A stretch of DNA of 64,000 nucleotides from Pelolinea submarina (lineage in GTDB: Bacteria; Chloroflexota; Anaerolineae; Anaerolineales; Anaerolineaceae), in assembly GCF_003966975.1 (NCBI RefSeq), contig NZ_AP018437.1, positions 496,001-560,000 on the forward strand, given 5' to 3'. A model generated the notes under the pieces. That model did no database searches. It was not told where the DNA came from and worked only from the letters and a program-made list of their open reading frames with translations. Below, piece after piece: positions 8,590 to 16,764 of the stretch. Every line of letters starts with the position of its first letter. The first letter of the stretch is position 1. Both the position numbers and the translations under genes were made by a program.

Positions 8590-10096
8590 GGAGTACCTCG
8601 AACTTGGATGCGTAAGTCATGATCTCTTCCTGGGTGAATTTTTCCTGCGGCAGCTCGCCGGTCAGGCGCCCGGCTGCCAGTACGATGATGCGGTCCGAAA
8701 GTCCCATCAGTTCCGGGATCTCGGAGGAGATCATCAGGATGGCCTTGCCGGCCTTGGCCAGTTCGCCCATCAGTAAATAGATATCCCGCTTGGAACCCAC
8801 GTCAATGCCGCGCGTGGGCTCGTCCAGGATGATGATGTCCGGTTCGGTCAGCAGCCATTTGGCCAGCACTACCTTTTGCTGGTTGCCGCCGCTGAGCGAG
8901 CGCACCAGGCTCTTGCGCGAAAGCGCCTTGATCTTGAGCTGGTTAATATGTGAGTCGGCTGCCTTGGCTTCCGTGCGGCGGTCGATCACGCCAAAGCGCG
9001 CCAGGCGCTCCAGATGGGCCAGAGAAATGTTGTGCTCCACGCTGGTCTTCAGGTTCAGGCCGGTGTGGCCGCGGTCCTCGGTGATCAGCGCCACGCGCTG
9101 GCGGATGGCCGTCTTGGGATGATTGATTTGCACTGCCTGCCCGTGCACCAGCACGCGGCCTTCGTCGGCTTTGGTGATGCCGAAGATGCATTCCACCAGT
9201 TCGCTGCGGCCGGCCCCCACCAGCCCCGCGATGCCCAATATCTCGCCTTTGCGCAGGCAGAAGTTGATATCGTGGAATTGGTGTTTCGAGGAAAGGTGCT
9301 GAACTTCCAGCACGGGTTCGCCGATGGCCACTTTTTGCTTGGGGTAGACCTCTTTGATCTCGCGCCCGACCATCATCTTGATGGCCTTGTCCACGGTGAA
9401 GTTCTCGGCCAGATCGGTGCCGATGTGCTTGCCGTCGCGCAGCACGGTGATGCGGTCGGCGATGGTGAAGATCTCTTCCATCTTATGTGAGATGTAGATT
9501 ACACCCACACCGCGTTTCTTCAATTTGCGGATCTGCTCGAAGAGTGTTTCCACTTCTTTATAGGTGATGGCCGAGGTGGGTTCGTCCATGATGATGATCT
9601 TGGAGGACAGCGAAATGGCCTTGGTGATCTCGACCAGCTGCATTTGCGCCACGCTCAGGTCGCGCATCAGGCTGCGCGGGTTGATATCGATATCCAACCC
9701 CTCGAACAGCGCCTTGGCTTCCGCGCGCTGGCGGCGCTGGTCCACCACGCTGAGCGGGCCCAGCTCCAGTTTGTGCAGCTCGCGCCCGACGTACAGGTAT
9801 TCCGCCACATCGATGTCCATAATGGGCGCCAGCTCCTGCTGGATGATGGAGATGCCATGCTGCAGCGCGTCGCGCGGCGCCTGGAAGAATACTTCTTCGC
9901 TGTCCAGGAAGATCCGGCCCTCGTCGCGCTGGTAGATGCCCATGATGATCTTGACCAGAGTGGATTTGCCGGCTCCGTTTTCGCCGATCAGCGCATGCAC
10001 TTCGCCGGACGCCAGCGAAAAGGAGATGTCATCCAGCACCTTCACGCCAAAGAAGCTTTTGGTGATGTGCTGCGTTTCGAGGATGGTCTTCGACAT
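8576..10096 (-). CDS. rbsA: Ribose-type ABC transporter double ATPase
   Basis: Fused two-domain ATP-binding protein of the RbsA family, 506 aa from the ATG at 10096. The first domain has Walker A GENGAGKST, a weak signature (DLSVAQMQLVEI) and Walker B IIIMDEPTSAI. The second has the degenerate P-loop GLVGAGRSE, a canonical LSGGNQQKVVLAKWL signature and IIILDEPTRGID. This asymmetry is normal for the family. A TTG at 10114, in frame and 4 nt after an AAGGG, could add six residues. The gene opens the minus-strand operon rbsA-rbsC-rbsB and sits behind a near-consensus promoter. Confidence 0.9.
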   Translation of the reverse strand: MSKTILETQHITKSFFGVKVLDDISFSLASGEVHALIGENGAGKSTLVKIIMGIYQRDEGRIFLDSEEVFFQAPRDALQHGISIIQQELAPIMDIDVAEYLYVGRELHKLELGPLSVVDQRRQRAEAKALFEGLDIDINPRSLMRDLSVAQMQLVEITKAISLSSKIIIMDEPTSAITYKEVETLFEQIRKLKKRGVGVIYISHKMEEIFTIADRITVLRDGKHIGTDLAENFTVDKAIKMMVGREIKEVYPKQKVAIGEPVLEVQHLSSKHQFHDINFCLRKGEILGIAGLVGAGRSELVECIFGITKADEGRVLVHGQAVQINHPKTAIRQRVALITEDRGHTGLNLKTSVEHNISLAHLERLARFGVIDRRTEAKAADSHINQLKIKALSRKSLVRSLSGGNQQKVVLAKWLLTEPDIIILDEPTRGIDVGSKRDIYLLMGELAKAGKAILMISSEIPELMGLSDRIIVLAAGRLTGELPQEKFTQEEIMTYASKFEVLHDEK

Positions 10097-10172
10097 AGTA
10101 AGTTTTTTACCCAATTACCCTTAATTTACTTGCCGTAGTGAAGCTGTGTTGTAATGCAATCGTGTACTACAT

Positions 10173-10201
10173 ATTATATGGGAACTGCCTGTGCACTTCA
10201 A
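10173..10201 (-). promoter_or_regulatory. Sigma70-type promoter of the rbsACB operon
   Basis: Read on the minus strand: TTGAAG (10201-10196), a 17-nt spacer, and a perfect TATAAT (10178-10173). Transcription would start near 10166, leaving a leader of about 70 nt before the rbsA ATG. This is the best promoter match in the left half of the window. No operator-like palindrome is obvious next to it. Confidence 0.7.
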
Positions 10202-10487
10202 GTATTTACGAATTTCACATATGATAAAGAATCATAAAGGGTCCGGCGGCACCTCTTGCCAGTTCAATCTGGATAAGCAGGGAATTGACAGAATTTTTCG
10301 TGCGGTCGGCTGCTGCGAATTTTCCCAATTGCAAATTCCATTTCGTAATAAGATTATTCTTGTTTTGGCGGGTGAGGGAGTGCTGATATAGCGTGGTTTC
10401 TCTGCCGGCAGCTACCCTGTTGGCTGTTGTCAGGTTTTGATTTGTTTTGCGTTTTCCTTATTGAAGCTCATAAAATCTATGTTGCAT
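10202..10487. other. Non-coding spacer between rbsA promoter and sigma-factor gene
   Basis: This is the rest of the divergent intergenic region. I see no gene. A TAAAAT hexamer at about 10471 with a loose TTGCGT 18 nt upstream could be the -10/-35 of the sigma-factor gene, but the match is weak. Confidence 0.4.
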
Positions 10488-10497
10488 AGGAGGAATA

Positions 10498-11097
10498 TTG
10501 AAAACCGATGATTCAATCCATAAACAAAAGGATTTCCTGACTACTGCTGAAAAGGATACACCGCTTGTCCACAGGGAGACCTTTGCGAAGCTGTATCAGA
10601 AAAACTACCTCTCGGTCTACCGTTATGTTTATACCTTCACCGGCGGTTCGGTCGAGCAGGCGGAAGACCTGACAGCGGAGACTTTTATGCGCGCCTGGAA
10701 AAATCGAACTGCTTTCCATGGCAAAACAAGCTCGGCGGTGGGGTGGATCATTCGTATCGCCCATAATCTGGTGGTGGATACTTACCGGCATGAAAAAACC
10801 GGTCCGGATATCCGGCCGGACCCGCTGGATGAGGAATTGGATTTACCCACCGCTGCCAGTCTCAGTCCGGAAGGGCAGGTGGTGGCGGCGGAACAGCAAC
10901 AAATAATCCTTTCGTTATTGGGGGATTTACCGCCGGACCAGCGCGAAATCCTGGTTTTGCGATATTTGTTGAATTGGAAAATCCGGCAGATTGCTCAATA
11001 TTTGGATTTTCCCGAAAACACGGTATCTGTCTATATCCGACGAGCGCTTGAAAAAATGAAATTACTCTGGCCGACCGAAAAGGAGTCAATTGAATGA
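10498..11097 (+). CDS. ECF-type RNA polymerase sigma factor
   Basis: Alternative sigma factor of the sigma-70 superfamily, 199 aa, with only regions 2 and 4. Region 2 covers roughly residues 28-90 (LYQKNYLSVYRYVYTF, AEDLTAETFMRAWKNR), and region 4 lies in the last 60 residues (LPPDQREILVLRYLLNWK, helix-turn-helix IRQIAQYLDFPENTVSVYI). The start is a TTG with a full AGGAGGA at 10488-10494, only 3 nt upstream. The stop overlaps the ATG of the following membrane protein (ATGA), the usual arrangement of a sigma/anti-sigma pair. Target promoters are unknown. Confidence 0.9.
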   Translation: MKTDDSIHKQKDFLTTAEKDTPLVHRETFAKLYQKNYLSVYRYVYTFTGGSVEQAEDLTAETFMRAWKNRTAFHGKTSSAVGWIIRIAHNLVVDTYRHEKTGPDIRPDPLDEELDLPTAASLSPEGQVVAAEQQQIILSLLGDLPPDQREILVLRYLLNWKIRQIAQYLDFPENTVSVYIRRALEKMKLLWPTEKESIE

Positions 11098-12962
11098 AAA
11101 GCAAACAAAATTCTAATCGCGAGATTTCCCGGATTGAGAAACTTCTTCGGTCTATAGATCCGCTTCCCGGTAAAGAATTTCACCAGCGCATGGAATCGGC
11201 ACCCTGGAATATAACAAGCTCACCGGAAATAGGAACCGTCAATTTCAAACGGTACTATAAATTGGCAGGTGTATTGGTTGCCCTCATTATCCTGATCGGG
11301 CTGGCTTTCACTCCGGTTGGCAAGGTCCTGGCCGAAGAGATTATTCACTTCTTCAATCAGGTGACCGGCAACACCCTGCCCCTGGAATTGGATCAAATTG
11401 TAGAGCTGCAACCGACCTCAACACCGCAGCCGACTTACTACCCTGCGCTTTTACCGGCAGATCAGGTACAGCCCTCCAAAGTGGAAGAAGAGCCCACGCC
11501 GGAAGCTACGTCTCAGTTTGACTCCGGGGAATTGCCGGTTTTGGATAGCATGACAGCCCGCTACCTGGTAGATTTTTCATTGCTGGAACCCTCGGTTTTG
11601 CCCGCCGGCTACCGTTTGCAGAATATCCGTTTTGATGCTGCGCAGAAGGCAATGTTATTCACGTATGGCCTCGATGATTTAGGAACAGGCGCGTATTTTA
11701 TTCTCGCCCAGGGTCAAAATTTGACCCCGCTGCAGATTCCCGATGATGCTCATGTGGAAACAATTCCTGCAGACGGAAAAATGATCGAATGGATCAATGA
11801 TTCACAATCTTTCGCCGATGGCGCCAGTGTAGTTCTGCGCTGGGAACAGGACGGAGTGGCGCTGATGATGGATATCTATCCGGGAGAGGCTCAGGGCGAT
11901 ACTGCTCCTCAGCGTGATGATTGGTTGGCTGTGATCAATGGGTTGACGGCTTGTCCTACGAGTGGACCTGAAAAGGATTATGCCTGTGAGGTGAGTCGCG
12001 CAGCGGCAGCCGCCGGCTTTACACCCTGGCAATTTCCGCAGGCACCTGAAGAATATTCCTTTAAGAATGTGTATTACGGTGCCGGACTAACAGCGATTTG
12101 GTATGCCAGTCCAGTCGGTGAATTAGGCTTATTGCAATCAACGCAAGATTTTAAAGCGAAGGATTCCAGCGACTGGTTCTCGGTTCCGGAGACTGCCATT
12201 CAGGAAGTAACCGTTGCCGGCCAAACCGCAGAATATGTAAAAGGCGATTTCGTTGCGCAGCCCGGCGAAGACCATGCCATCTGGAATCCCGATTCCGATC
12301 ACATCCGCCTGCGCTGGAAACAAGCGGATTGGTGGTTCGAGGTTGTTAAGTGGGGAATACCCAGAATGGAACCGCAGGAACTGGCCGACCTGGTGTCAGA
12401 TTTGACTGCCGACCCGGCTCAAGTCAAGGTGGATTCTCAGTCAAGTGTTACAGCTAATACGATGGCGGTTCCGGAGGCTTATCTGACCTTCGCGGATGCT
12501 GAAAAAGCCTACGAGAAGAAATTTCTAAAACCATCTGTTATTCCGGAAGATTTACCCTTCAGTCATGCGCGCTTGAACGGCAATGACGACGGCATCATGC
12601 TGTTCTACGGTTATTTCGACGAGGATAAAATGCGGATAAAAAGTGATTTGTTAATAATCACTCAGGGAACGGTGAGTACTTCTTTTGAAGAAACCTATCG
12701 CGTTTTTCCACCGGAGGCAATCACGGATACACTGGTGGATGGTCATCCAGCCAAACTGATCACCGGAACCGTAGGAACCAGCTATGATGAAAATGGACAA
12801 TTATTGGAAGGACCGACCTGGAAAACGGATGATCCGTATATGTTGACGCTGTACTGGGAGGTTGACAACCGGTATTTTGTCGTGCAGTTCTCTACAGGTC
12901 CTGAATCAGGTGCTCGTTTGGATGCTTCTTCACTGATCAAGATTGCAGAATCGCTCCAGTAA
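11094..12962 (+). CDS. Membrane protein with anti-sigma topology and three DUF4367-like modules
   Basis: Likely anti-sigma factor or sensor partner of the upstream ECF sigma factor, 622 aa. A short basic cytoplasmic N-terminus (about 1-55) is followed by one membrane helix (57-73), a Pro/Thr-rich linker (about 105-140) and a large extracytoplasmic part. That part holds three related modules, beginning near residues 155, 300 and 455. Each has a P-x-x-LPxxY/F start and a -FTYG/-WYASP/-LFYG strand, as in DUF4367-type domains that are often fused to anti-sigma factors. No zinc-binding HxxxCxxC is visible in the N-terminus, so it is not a classic ZAS protein. It is translationally coupled to the sigma gene and ends before a good terminator. 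Confidence 0.65.
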   Translation: MKSKQNSNREISRIEKLLRSIDPLPGKEFHQRMESAPWNITSSPEIGTVNFKRYYKLAGVLVALIILIGLAFTPVGKVLAEEIIHFFNQVTGNTLPLELDQIVELQPTSTPQPTYYPALLPADQVQPSKVEEEPTPEATSQFDSGELPVLDSMTARYLVDFSLLEPSVLPAGYRLQNIRFDAAQKAMLFTYGLDDLGTGAYFILAQGQNLTPLQIPDDAHVETIPADGKMIEWINDSQSFADGASVVLRWEQDGVALMMDIYPGEAQGDTAPQRDDWLAVINGLTACPTSGPEKDYACEVSRAAAAAGFTPWQFPQAPEEYSFKNVYYGAGLTAIWYASPVGELGLLQSTQDFKAKDSSDWFSVPETAIQEVTVAGQTAEYVKGDFVAQPGEDHAIWNPDSDHIRLRWKQADWWFEVVKWGIPRMEPQELADLVSDLTADPAQVKVDSQSSVTANTMAVPEAYLTFADAEKAYEKKFLKPSVIPEDLPFSHARLNGNDDGIMLFYGYFDEDKMRIKSDLLIITQGTVSTSFEETYRVFPPEAITDTLVDGHPAKLITGTVGTSYDENGQLLEGPTWKTDDPYMLTLYWEVDNRYFVVQFSTGPESGARLDASSLIKIAESLQ

Positions 12963-13003
12963 ACTTACCCTTCAGCCGGATGGCTGAAAAAGATGATTGG
13001 CTT

Positions 13004-13035
13004 GCAGCACCCGATTTCTCGGGTGCTGCTTGTTA
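13004..13035 (+). terminator. Terminator of the sigma/anti-sigma operon
   Basis: An 11-bp perfect GC-rich stem (13004-13014 with 13019-13029) and a 4-nt loop are followed by TTGTTATTT. It sits about 40 nt past the stop codon of the membrane protein. Confidence 0.8.
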
Positions 13036-13090
13036 TTTGGCGAAGCACTGTCAGGAGAGGCTCAAAAACCTCCCGTAAATTTTACTTGTG

Positions 13091-13099
13091 TGCTACAAT
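13091..13099 (+). promoter_or_regulatory. Extended -10 promoter candidate for the lyase gene
   Basis: TGC directly followed by TACAAT (13094-13099) forms an extended -10 element. No good -35 is seen, as is common for this promoter type. Transcription from here would give a leader of about 185 nt in front of the lyase gene, containing two hairpins. Confidence 0.4.
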
Positions 13100-13175
13100 C
13101 GCTGCCGATGATAACGATGCTTCGAACTTTTCCGCAAATCATTCCCATCATCACCTTACAGTATTATTATCCGTA

Positions 13176-13244
13176 GGGGCATACCTGGCTGCTTGACCGC
13201 AGGTACTGCCCCGTTCCCCACAAAATCGGCCTGAGAAGGCCGAT
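13176..13244 (+). promoter_or_regulatory. Structured leader upstream of the lyase gene
   Basis: Two hairpins stand between the promoter candidate and the lyase start. The first pairs 13176-13187 with 13200-13212, 12 bp with a single bulged G and a 12-nt loop. The second pairs 13225-13232 with 13237-13244, 8 bp. It could be an attenuator or small leader RNA. The first hairpin (GGGGCA...TGCCCC) also resembles REP-type intergenic palindromes, so an RNA-regulatory role is not certain. I found no T-box or other named riboswitch consensus. Confidence 0.4.
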
Positions 13245-13291
13245 TGACCGTTAATACCCCTATCGCATTCACAATTAAATAAGGAGCACAT

Positions 13292-14737
13292 ATGAACGTT
13301 ACACTATCAACAGGCAAAGTAATACCTATCGAAATGCACAAGGTTAAAATTGTGCAGCAAACCAATCTGCCCAGCGCCGCCCAGCGCCTGGAGGCCATCC
13401 GCGAGGCCGGTTATAACACTTTCCTCCTGCGCACGCGCGATGTCTTCCTGGACATGCTGACCGACAGCGGCACCAACGCCATGAGCGACAACCAGTTGGG
13501 CGCCATGATGGTTTCGGACGAGGCTTACGCCGGCAGCGAGAGTTTCTATAAGCTGGCCGATTCTGTCAAGGAAGTTTTGGGATTTCAGTATCTGCTGCCT
13601 GCTCACCAGGGACGCGCGGCGGAACACCTGCTGGCCAAAGCTTTTGTTAAACCCGGCGACGTGGTGCCCATGAATTACCACTTCACCACGACCAAGGCGC
13701 ATGTGGACCTGGCGGGCGGCAAGGTGCTGGAGATCTTCAAGGACGGCGCGCTGGAAACAGCCAGTAGCAATCCCTTCAAGGGCAATATGGACCCGGATAA
13801 ACTGAAAGCGGTCATTGCCCAGTACGGCGTGGAACACATCCCTTACGTGCGCATGGAGGCCACCACCAACCTGATCGGCGGACAGCCTTTCTCCATGGCC
13901 AACCTGCGCGAGATCAAAGCCATCGCCAGCCAGCACGGCATCCCGCTGGTCTTTGACGGCAGTCTCATTTCCGAGAACGCTTATTTCATCCAGCAGCGCG
14001 AGCCCGAGTTCAAGGATGCCACTATCCAGCAGGTCATCACCGAGTTGATGAAAAACGTGGATATCTTCTACATGTCTGGACGCAAGAGCGCCGCGGCGCG
14101 CGGCGGCTTGATCGCTACCAATAACAAGAAACTCTACGAACAAATTCTGCCCTGGCTGCCGGTTTACGAGGGCTTTTCCACCTATGGCGGTATGTCCACC
14201 AAAGAAGTGGAAGCTATGGCCGTCGGCCTGCGCGAGATGACCATCCAGTCCATCGCCAGCAGCGGCGCGGATTTCATCGCCTACTTTGTGCGGCGTTTGG
14301 AAGAGGAAGGTGTGCCGGTAGTCACCCCTCCCGGCGGTTTAGCCTGCCACATCGATGCCATGCGCTTCCTGCCGAATATGCCTCAGGCGCAGTACCCGGC
14401 CGGGGCGCTGGCAGCGGCGGTTTACATCGCTTCCGGCGTGCGCGGTATGGAACGCGGCACCGTTTCCATGGATCGTGATGAGCAGGGCAACGACGTTCCG
14501 TCCGACCTGGAACTGGTGCGGCTGGCTGTTCCGCGCCGCCTCTACACCATGTCGCACATCGAATACGCCGTGGATCGCGTCAAATGGCTGTATGGGCTCC
14601 GCAACCTGATCGGCGGCTTGCAGTTTGTGGAAGAGCCGCCCGTGCTGCGCTTCTTCTTCGGCCGCATGGCGCCCATTGGCGACTGGGGCGAGAAGCTGGC
14701 GGCTGCTTTCCAGGCCGACTTCGGCGACACATTCTAG
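13292..14737 (+). CDS. Beta-eliminating lyase, tyrosine phenol-lyase-like
   Basis: PLP-dependent enzyme of the tyrosine phenol-lyase/tryptophanase family, 481 aa, expected to split an aromatic amino acid into phenol or indole, pyruvate and ammonia. Visible family signatures are LTDSGTNAMSD, DEAYAGSESFY, NLIGGQPFSMANL, ENAYFIQQREPEFKD, and the PLP-lysine segment MSGRKSAAARGG with Lys265. MERGTVS and RLAVPRRLYT near the C-terminus carry the arginines that tyrosine phenol-lyase uses for phenol and carboxylate binding, so it looks closer to that enzyme than to tryptophanase. Odd points are DGSL where the family has D-A/S-T/A-R (the Arg that contacts the PLP oxygen is Leu) and Arg before the PLP lysine instead of Lys. 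AAGGAG supports the start. The last 104 bp recur downstream. Confidence 0.8.
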   Translation: MNVTLSTGKVIPIEMHKVKIVQQTNLPSAAQRLEAIREAGYNTFLLRTRDVFLDMLTDSGTNAMSDNQLGAMMVSDEAYAGSESFYKLADSVKEVLGFQYLLPAHQGRAAEHLLAKAFVKPGDVVPMNYHFTTTKAHVDLAGGKVLEIFKDGALETASSNPFKGNMDPDKLKAVIAQYGVEHIPYVRMEATTNLIGGQPFSMANLREIKAIASQHGIPLVFDGSLISENAYFIQQREPEFKDATIQQVITELMKNVDIFYMSGRKSAAARGGLIATNNKKLYEQILPWLPVYEGFSTYGGMSTKEVEAMAVGLREMTIQSIASSGADFIAYFVRRLEEEGVPVVTPPGGLACHIDAMRFLPNMPQAQYPAGALAAAVYIASGVRGMERGTVSMDRDEQGNDVPSDLELVRLAVPRRLYTMSHIEYAVDRVKWLYGLRNLIGGLQFVEEPPVLRFFFGRMAPIGDWGEKLAAAFQADFGDTF

Positions 14738-14738
14738 A
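14635..14738 (+). repeat. 104-bp direct repeat, left copy (3' end of the lyase gene)
   Basis: This segment, including the stop codon, is repeated at 16161-16264 with five differences, all transitions. Four are silent in the lyase frame and one changes Thr to Ile near the C-terminus. The two copies flank the DUF4143-type ATPase gene. Each copy is followed by its own terminator hairpin. Confidence 0.9.
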
Positions 14739-14760
14739 CATTGATGGATTATTGAATATA

Positions 14761-14795
14761 GAAGCCGGAATGTATGAAAACCCCGGCTTCTTCTT
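14761..14795 (+). terminator. Terminator after the lyase gene
   Basis: An 8-bp stem (14761-14768 with 14783-14790) encloses an AT-rich loop and is followed by TTCTTTAT. It lies 24 nt past the lyase stop. Confidence 0.7.
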
Positions 14796-14816
14796 TATAT
14801 TCACGATAACATTATA

Positions 14817-14845
14817 TTGACAGCGAAGTAAAACAGTAATATCAT
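14817..14845 (+). promoter_or_regulatory. Near-consensus promoter giving a leaderless ATPase transcript
   Basis: A perfect TTGACA (14817-14822), a 17-nt spacer and TATCAT (14840-14845). The -10 ends only 6 nt before the ATPase ATG at 14852, so transcription would start at or next to the start codon. No Shine-Dalgarno precedes this gene, in agreement with a leaderless mRNA. Confidence 0.65.
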
Positions 14846-14851
14846 TTCATT

Positions 14852-16153
14852 ATGAACGAAATAAATTGGAAATCTCATTGGGCAAATGACCAGATCCGTA
14901 GCATGTTGATTGAACAATCGGATTCTTTTTGGAATAGAGATACTGGCACAGAGCGATCAAAATTAAAAGAAGTCGAAGCGGCTGCCCTATTGCCTCACGC
15001 AGTTATTATTTCTGGATTGAGACGGGTGGGAAAATCAACTTTACTTGCGCAAATAGCACACAAACTTGGCAGAGACTCTTTCTATTATATTAATTTTGAA
15101 GATGACCGATTTTTAGGTTTTCAGGCTGAAGATGCCAATGACCTATATCAGATGTTAGTAGAAATATTCGGAGACCGTAAAATATTCTTCATAGATGAAA
15201 TTCAAAATATACCTGGTTGGGAATATTTCGTACGTCGTTTTATGGACATGGGATTGAAATTCTATATTACTGGCTCTAATGCATCCCTGCTAAGCCAAGA
15301 ACTTGGTACACGTCTGACTGGAAGATATATTCCAATTGAGTTATTTCCTTTCTCTTTTACAGAATACCTGAAATTTCGAAATGAGGAATTGCCTGATTTT
15401 CAGCGCCTAACAACTGTAAAAAAGGCCCGATTAAATGAGTTGCTGAATGATTACTTATCTTCGGGTGGTATACCTGAATCGCTTAAATATCCTGAATTTC
15501 CTTTGCTGCAAACATTATATGATGATGTGATTTATCGGGATATTGCTACGCGCCATAAATTGGATGCGGTAACTGCATTAAAAAAAATGGCTTTCTATTT
15601 GATCAGTAATCCAGCCGGTTTGGTCAATTTCAACAAATTAAAAGCGCAGCTTCAGCTTGGTAGTGTAAACACTGTCATTAACTATGTTGAATATATGCAA
15701 AATAGTTGGTTGATATTTACATTGAATTTATATGCATACTCACTTAAGCGCCAACAAATTGCACCCAAAAAAGTATATTGCATAGATACCGGCATGGTAA
15801 ATACAGTAGGATTCTATTTTTCTTTGAATTCGGGCAAATTGATGGAGAATTTGGTTTTCCTGGCTTTACGCAGGTGTTGCAAGGAAATCTATTATTACAA
15901 AACTGCCGGGGATTACGAAGTCGATTTTTATCTACCTGAAAAAAAACAATTAATTCAGGTTGCTTATCATCTCAACGATCCAGCCACGCGCGATCGTGAA
16001 ATTCGGTCGATTGCAGAAGCCGTGAAAGAAATTAAAGTCGAAAGTGCGTTGATCCTCTCAGATGCAAACGAGGACGATGTCCTGATTGATGGACTGCCGA
16101 TAAAAATACGGTCTACTTCAGAATGGCTGATTGATTGGGAACTTGAATCCTGA
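14852..16153 (+). CDS. AAA ATPase with C-terminal DUF4143 (nuclease-like) domain
   Basis: Stand-alone ATPase of the AAA_14/DUF4143 family, 433 aa. The Walker A is SGLRRVGKSTLL near residue 60; Walker B is IFFIDEIQNIPGW followed by the family's FYITGSNASLLSQELGTRL sensor stretch, and the second half (from about 205) is DUF4143. That domain ends with a PD-(D/E)xK-like core (GKLMENLVFLAL, YEVDFYL, LIQVAY). Members are frequent in mobile and repetitive gene pools; the biological role is poorly known. The DNA is much more AT-rich than the lyase gene. It lies exactly between two copies of the lyase 3' end and has its own promoter and no ribosome-binding site. I regard it as part of an inserted cassette. 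Confidence 0.8.
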   Translation: MNEINWKSHWANDQIRSMLIEQSDSFWNRDTGTERSKLKEVEAAALLPHAVIISGLRRVGKSTLLAQIAHKLGRDSFYYINFEDDRFLGFQAEDANDLYQMLVEIFGDRKIFFIDEIQNIPGWEYFVRRFMDMGLKFYITGSNASLLSQELGTRLTGRYIPIELFPFSFTEYLKFRNEELPDFQRLTTVKKARLNELLNDYLSSGGIPESLKYPEFPLLQTLYDDVIYRDIATRHKLDAVTALKKMAFYLISNPAGLVNFNKLKAQLQLGSVNTVINYVEYMQNSWLIFTLNLYAYSLKRQQIAPKKVYCIDTGMVNTVGFYFSLNSGKLMENLVFLALRRCCKEIYYYKTAGDYEVDFYLPEKKQLIQVAYHLNDPATRDREIRSIAEAVKEIKVESALILSDANEDDVLIDGLPIKIRSTSEWLIDWELES

Positions 16154-16160
16154 AAATGTT

Positions 16161-16264
16161 GCCGCCTGTGCTGCGCTTCTTCTTCGGCCGCATGGCGCCC
16201 ATTGGCGACTGGGGCGAGAAGTTGGCAGCTGCTTTCCAGGCCGACTTCGGCGATATATTCTAGA
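16161..16264 (+). pseudogene. Duplicated 3' end of the lyase gene (right copy of the 104-bp repeat)
   Basis: This encodes the last 34 residues of the lyase (PPVLRFFFGRM...) with its stop at 16261-16263, but has no start and lies 7 nt after the ATPase stop. It differs from the complete gene by five transitions, mostly silent. It is the footprint either of an insertion that rebuilt the gene's 3' end or of recombination with a related allele. Confidence 0.85.
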
Positions 16265-16297
16265 TTCCCTGCTCCTCCAGGGAAATACTTTAGAGGT

Positions 16298-16345
16298 GAG
16301 GGTGGCCATCTGCTTGGTCACCCTCGCTTGATTTATTGTATTTTT
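16298..16345 (+). terminator. Terminator downstream of the duplicated lyase end
   Basis: A 10-bp stem with one mismatch (16298-16307 with 16316-16325) is followed by GATTTATTGTATTTTT. Its composition resembles the host genome rather than the AT-rich island. It could be the ancestral terminator of the lyase gene, separated from it by the cassette. Confidence 0.65.
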
Positions 16346-16752
16346 GGGTAGATTGATAAACCTATTTCAATATGGACCTAGTCATCGAATTGGTTGTTAA
16401 TGCGTGCGAAATGAGGTAATCTCATTTTTATTTGAATACATAGTATAGCTAAACCACATCCTTTATTTTTCGTGTTTATAATTTACAGTGCCCTTTCGTA
16501 TTAATTTCCTATATCGCAGATACTTAAAAGATATATAGATAATCCTGATTAATCGAATTTATTCTAATGGAGTCGATATAGTTAAGGAAAGATAATTTCG
16601 TGATACTTTTGTGATTTTTTGAACTTTATATAAAGATTGTTCAATGATATTAAGTGTATTTTAATGGGGCTTTTCTATTTACCAAATACTAATGAATAAA
16701 TATAATCACTTATATAAAAATAAGATAATTGGGGTATTTATTACGTATTTTA
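16346..16752. other. AT-rich non-coding stretch
   Basis: About 400 nt of strongly AT-rich DNA. I find no open frame with family features and no clear repeat. It is the upstream region of the AIPR-like gene, whose GAAGGTGG ribosome-binding site starts at 16753. Confidence 0.5.
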
Positions 16753-16764
16753 GAAGGTGGATAT

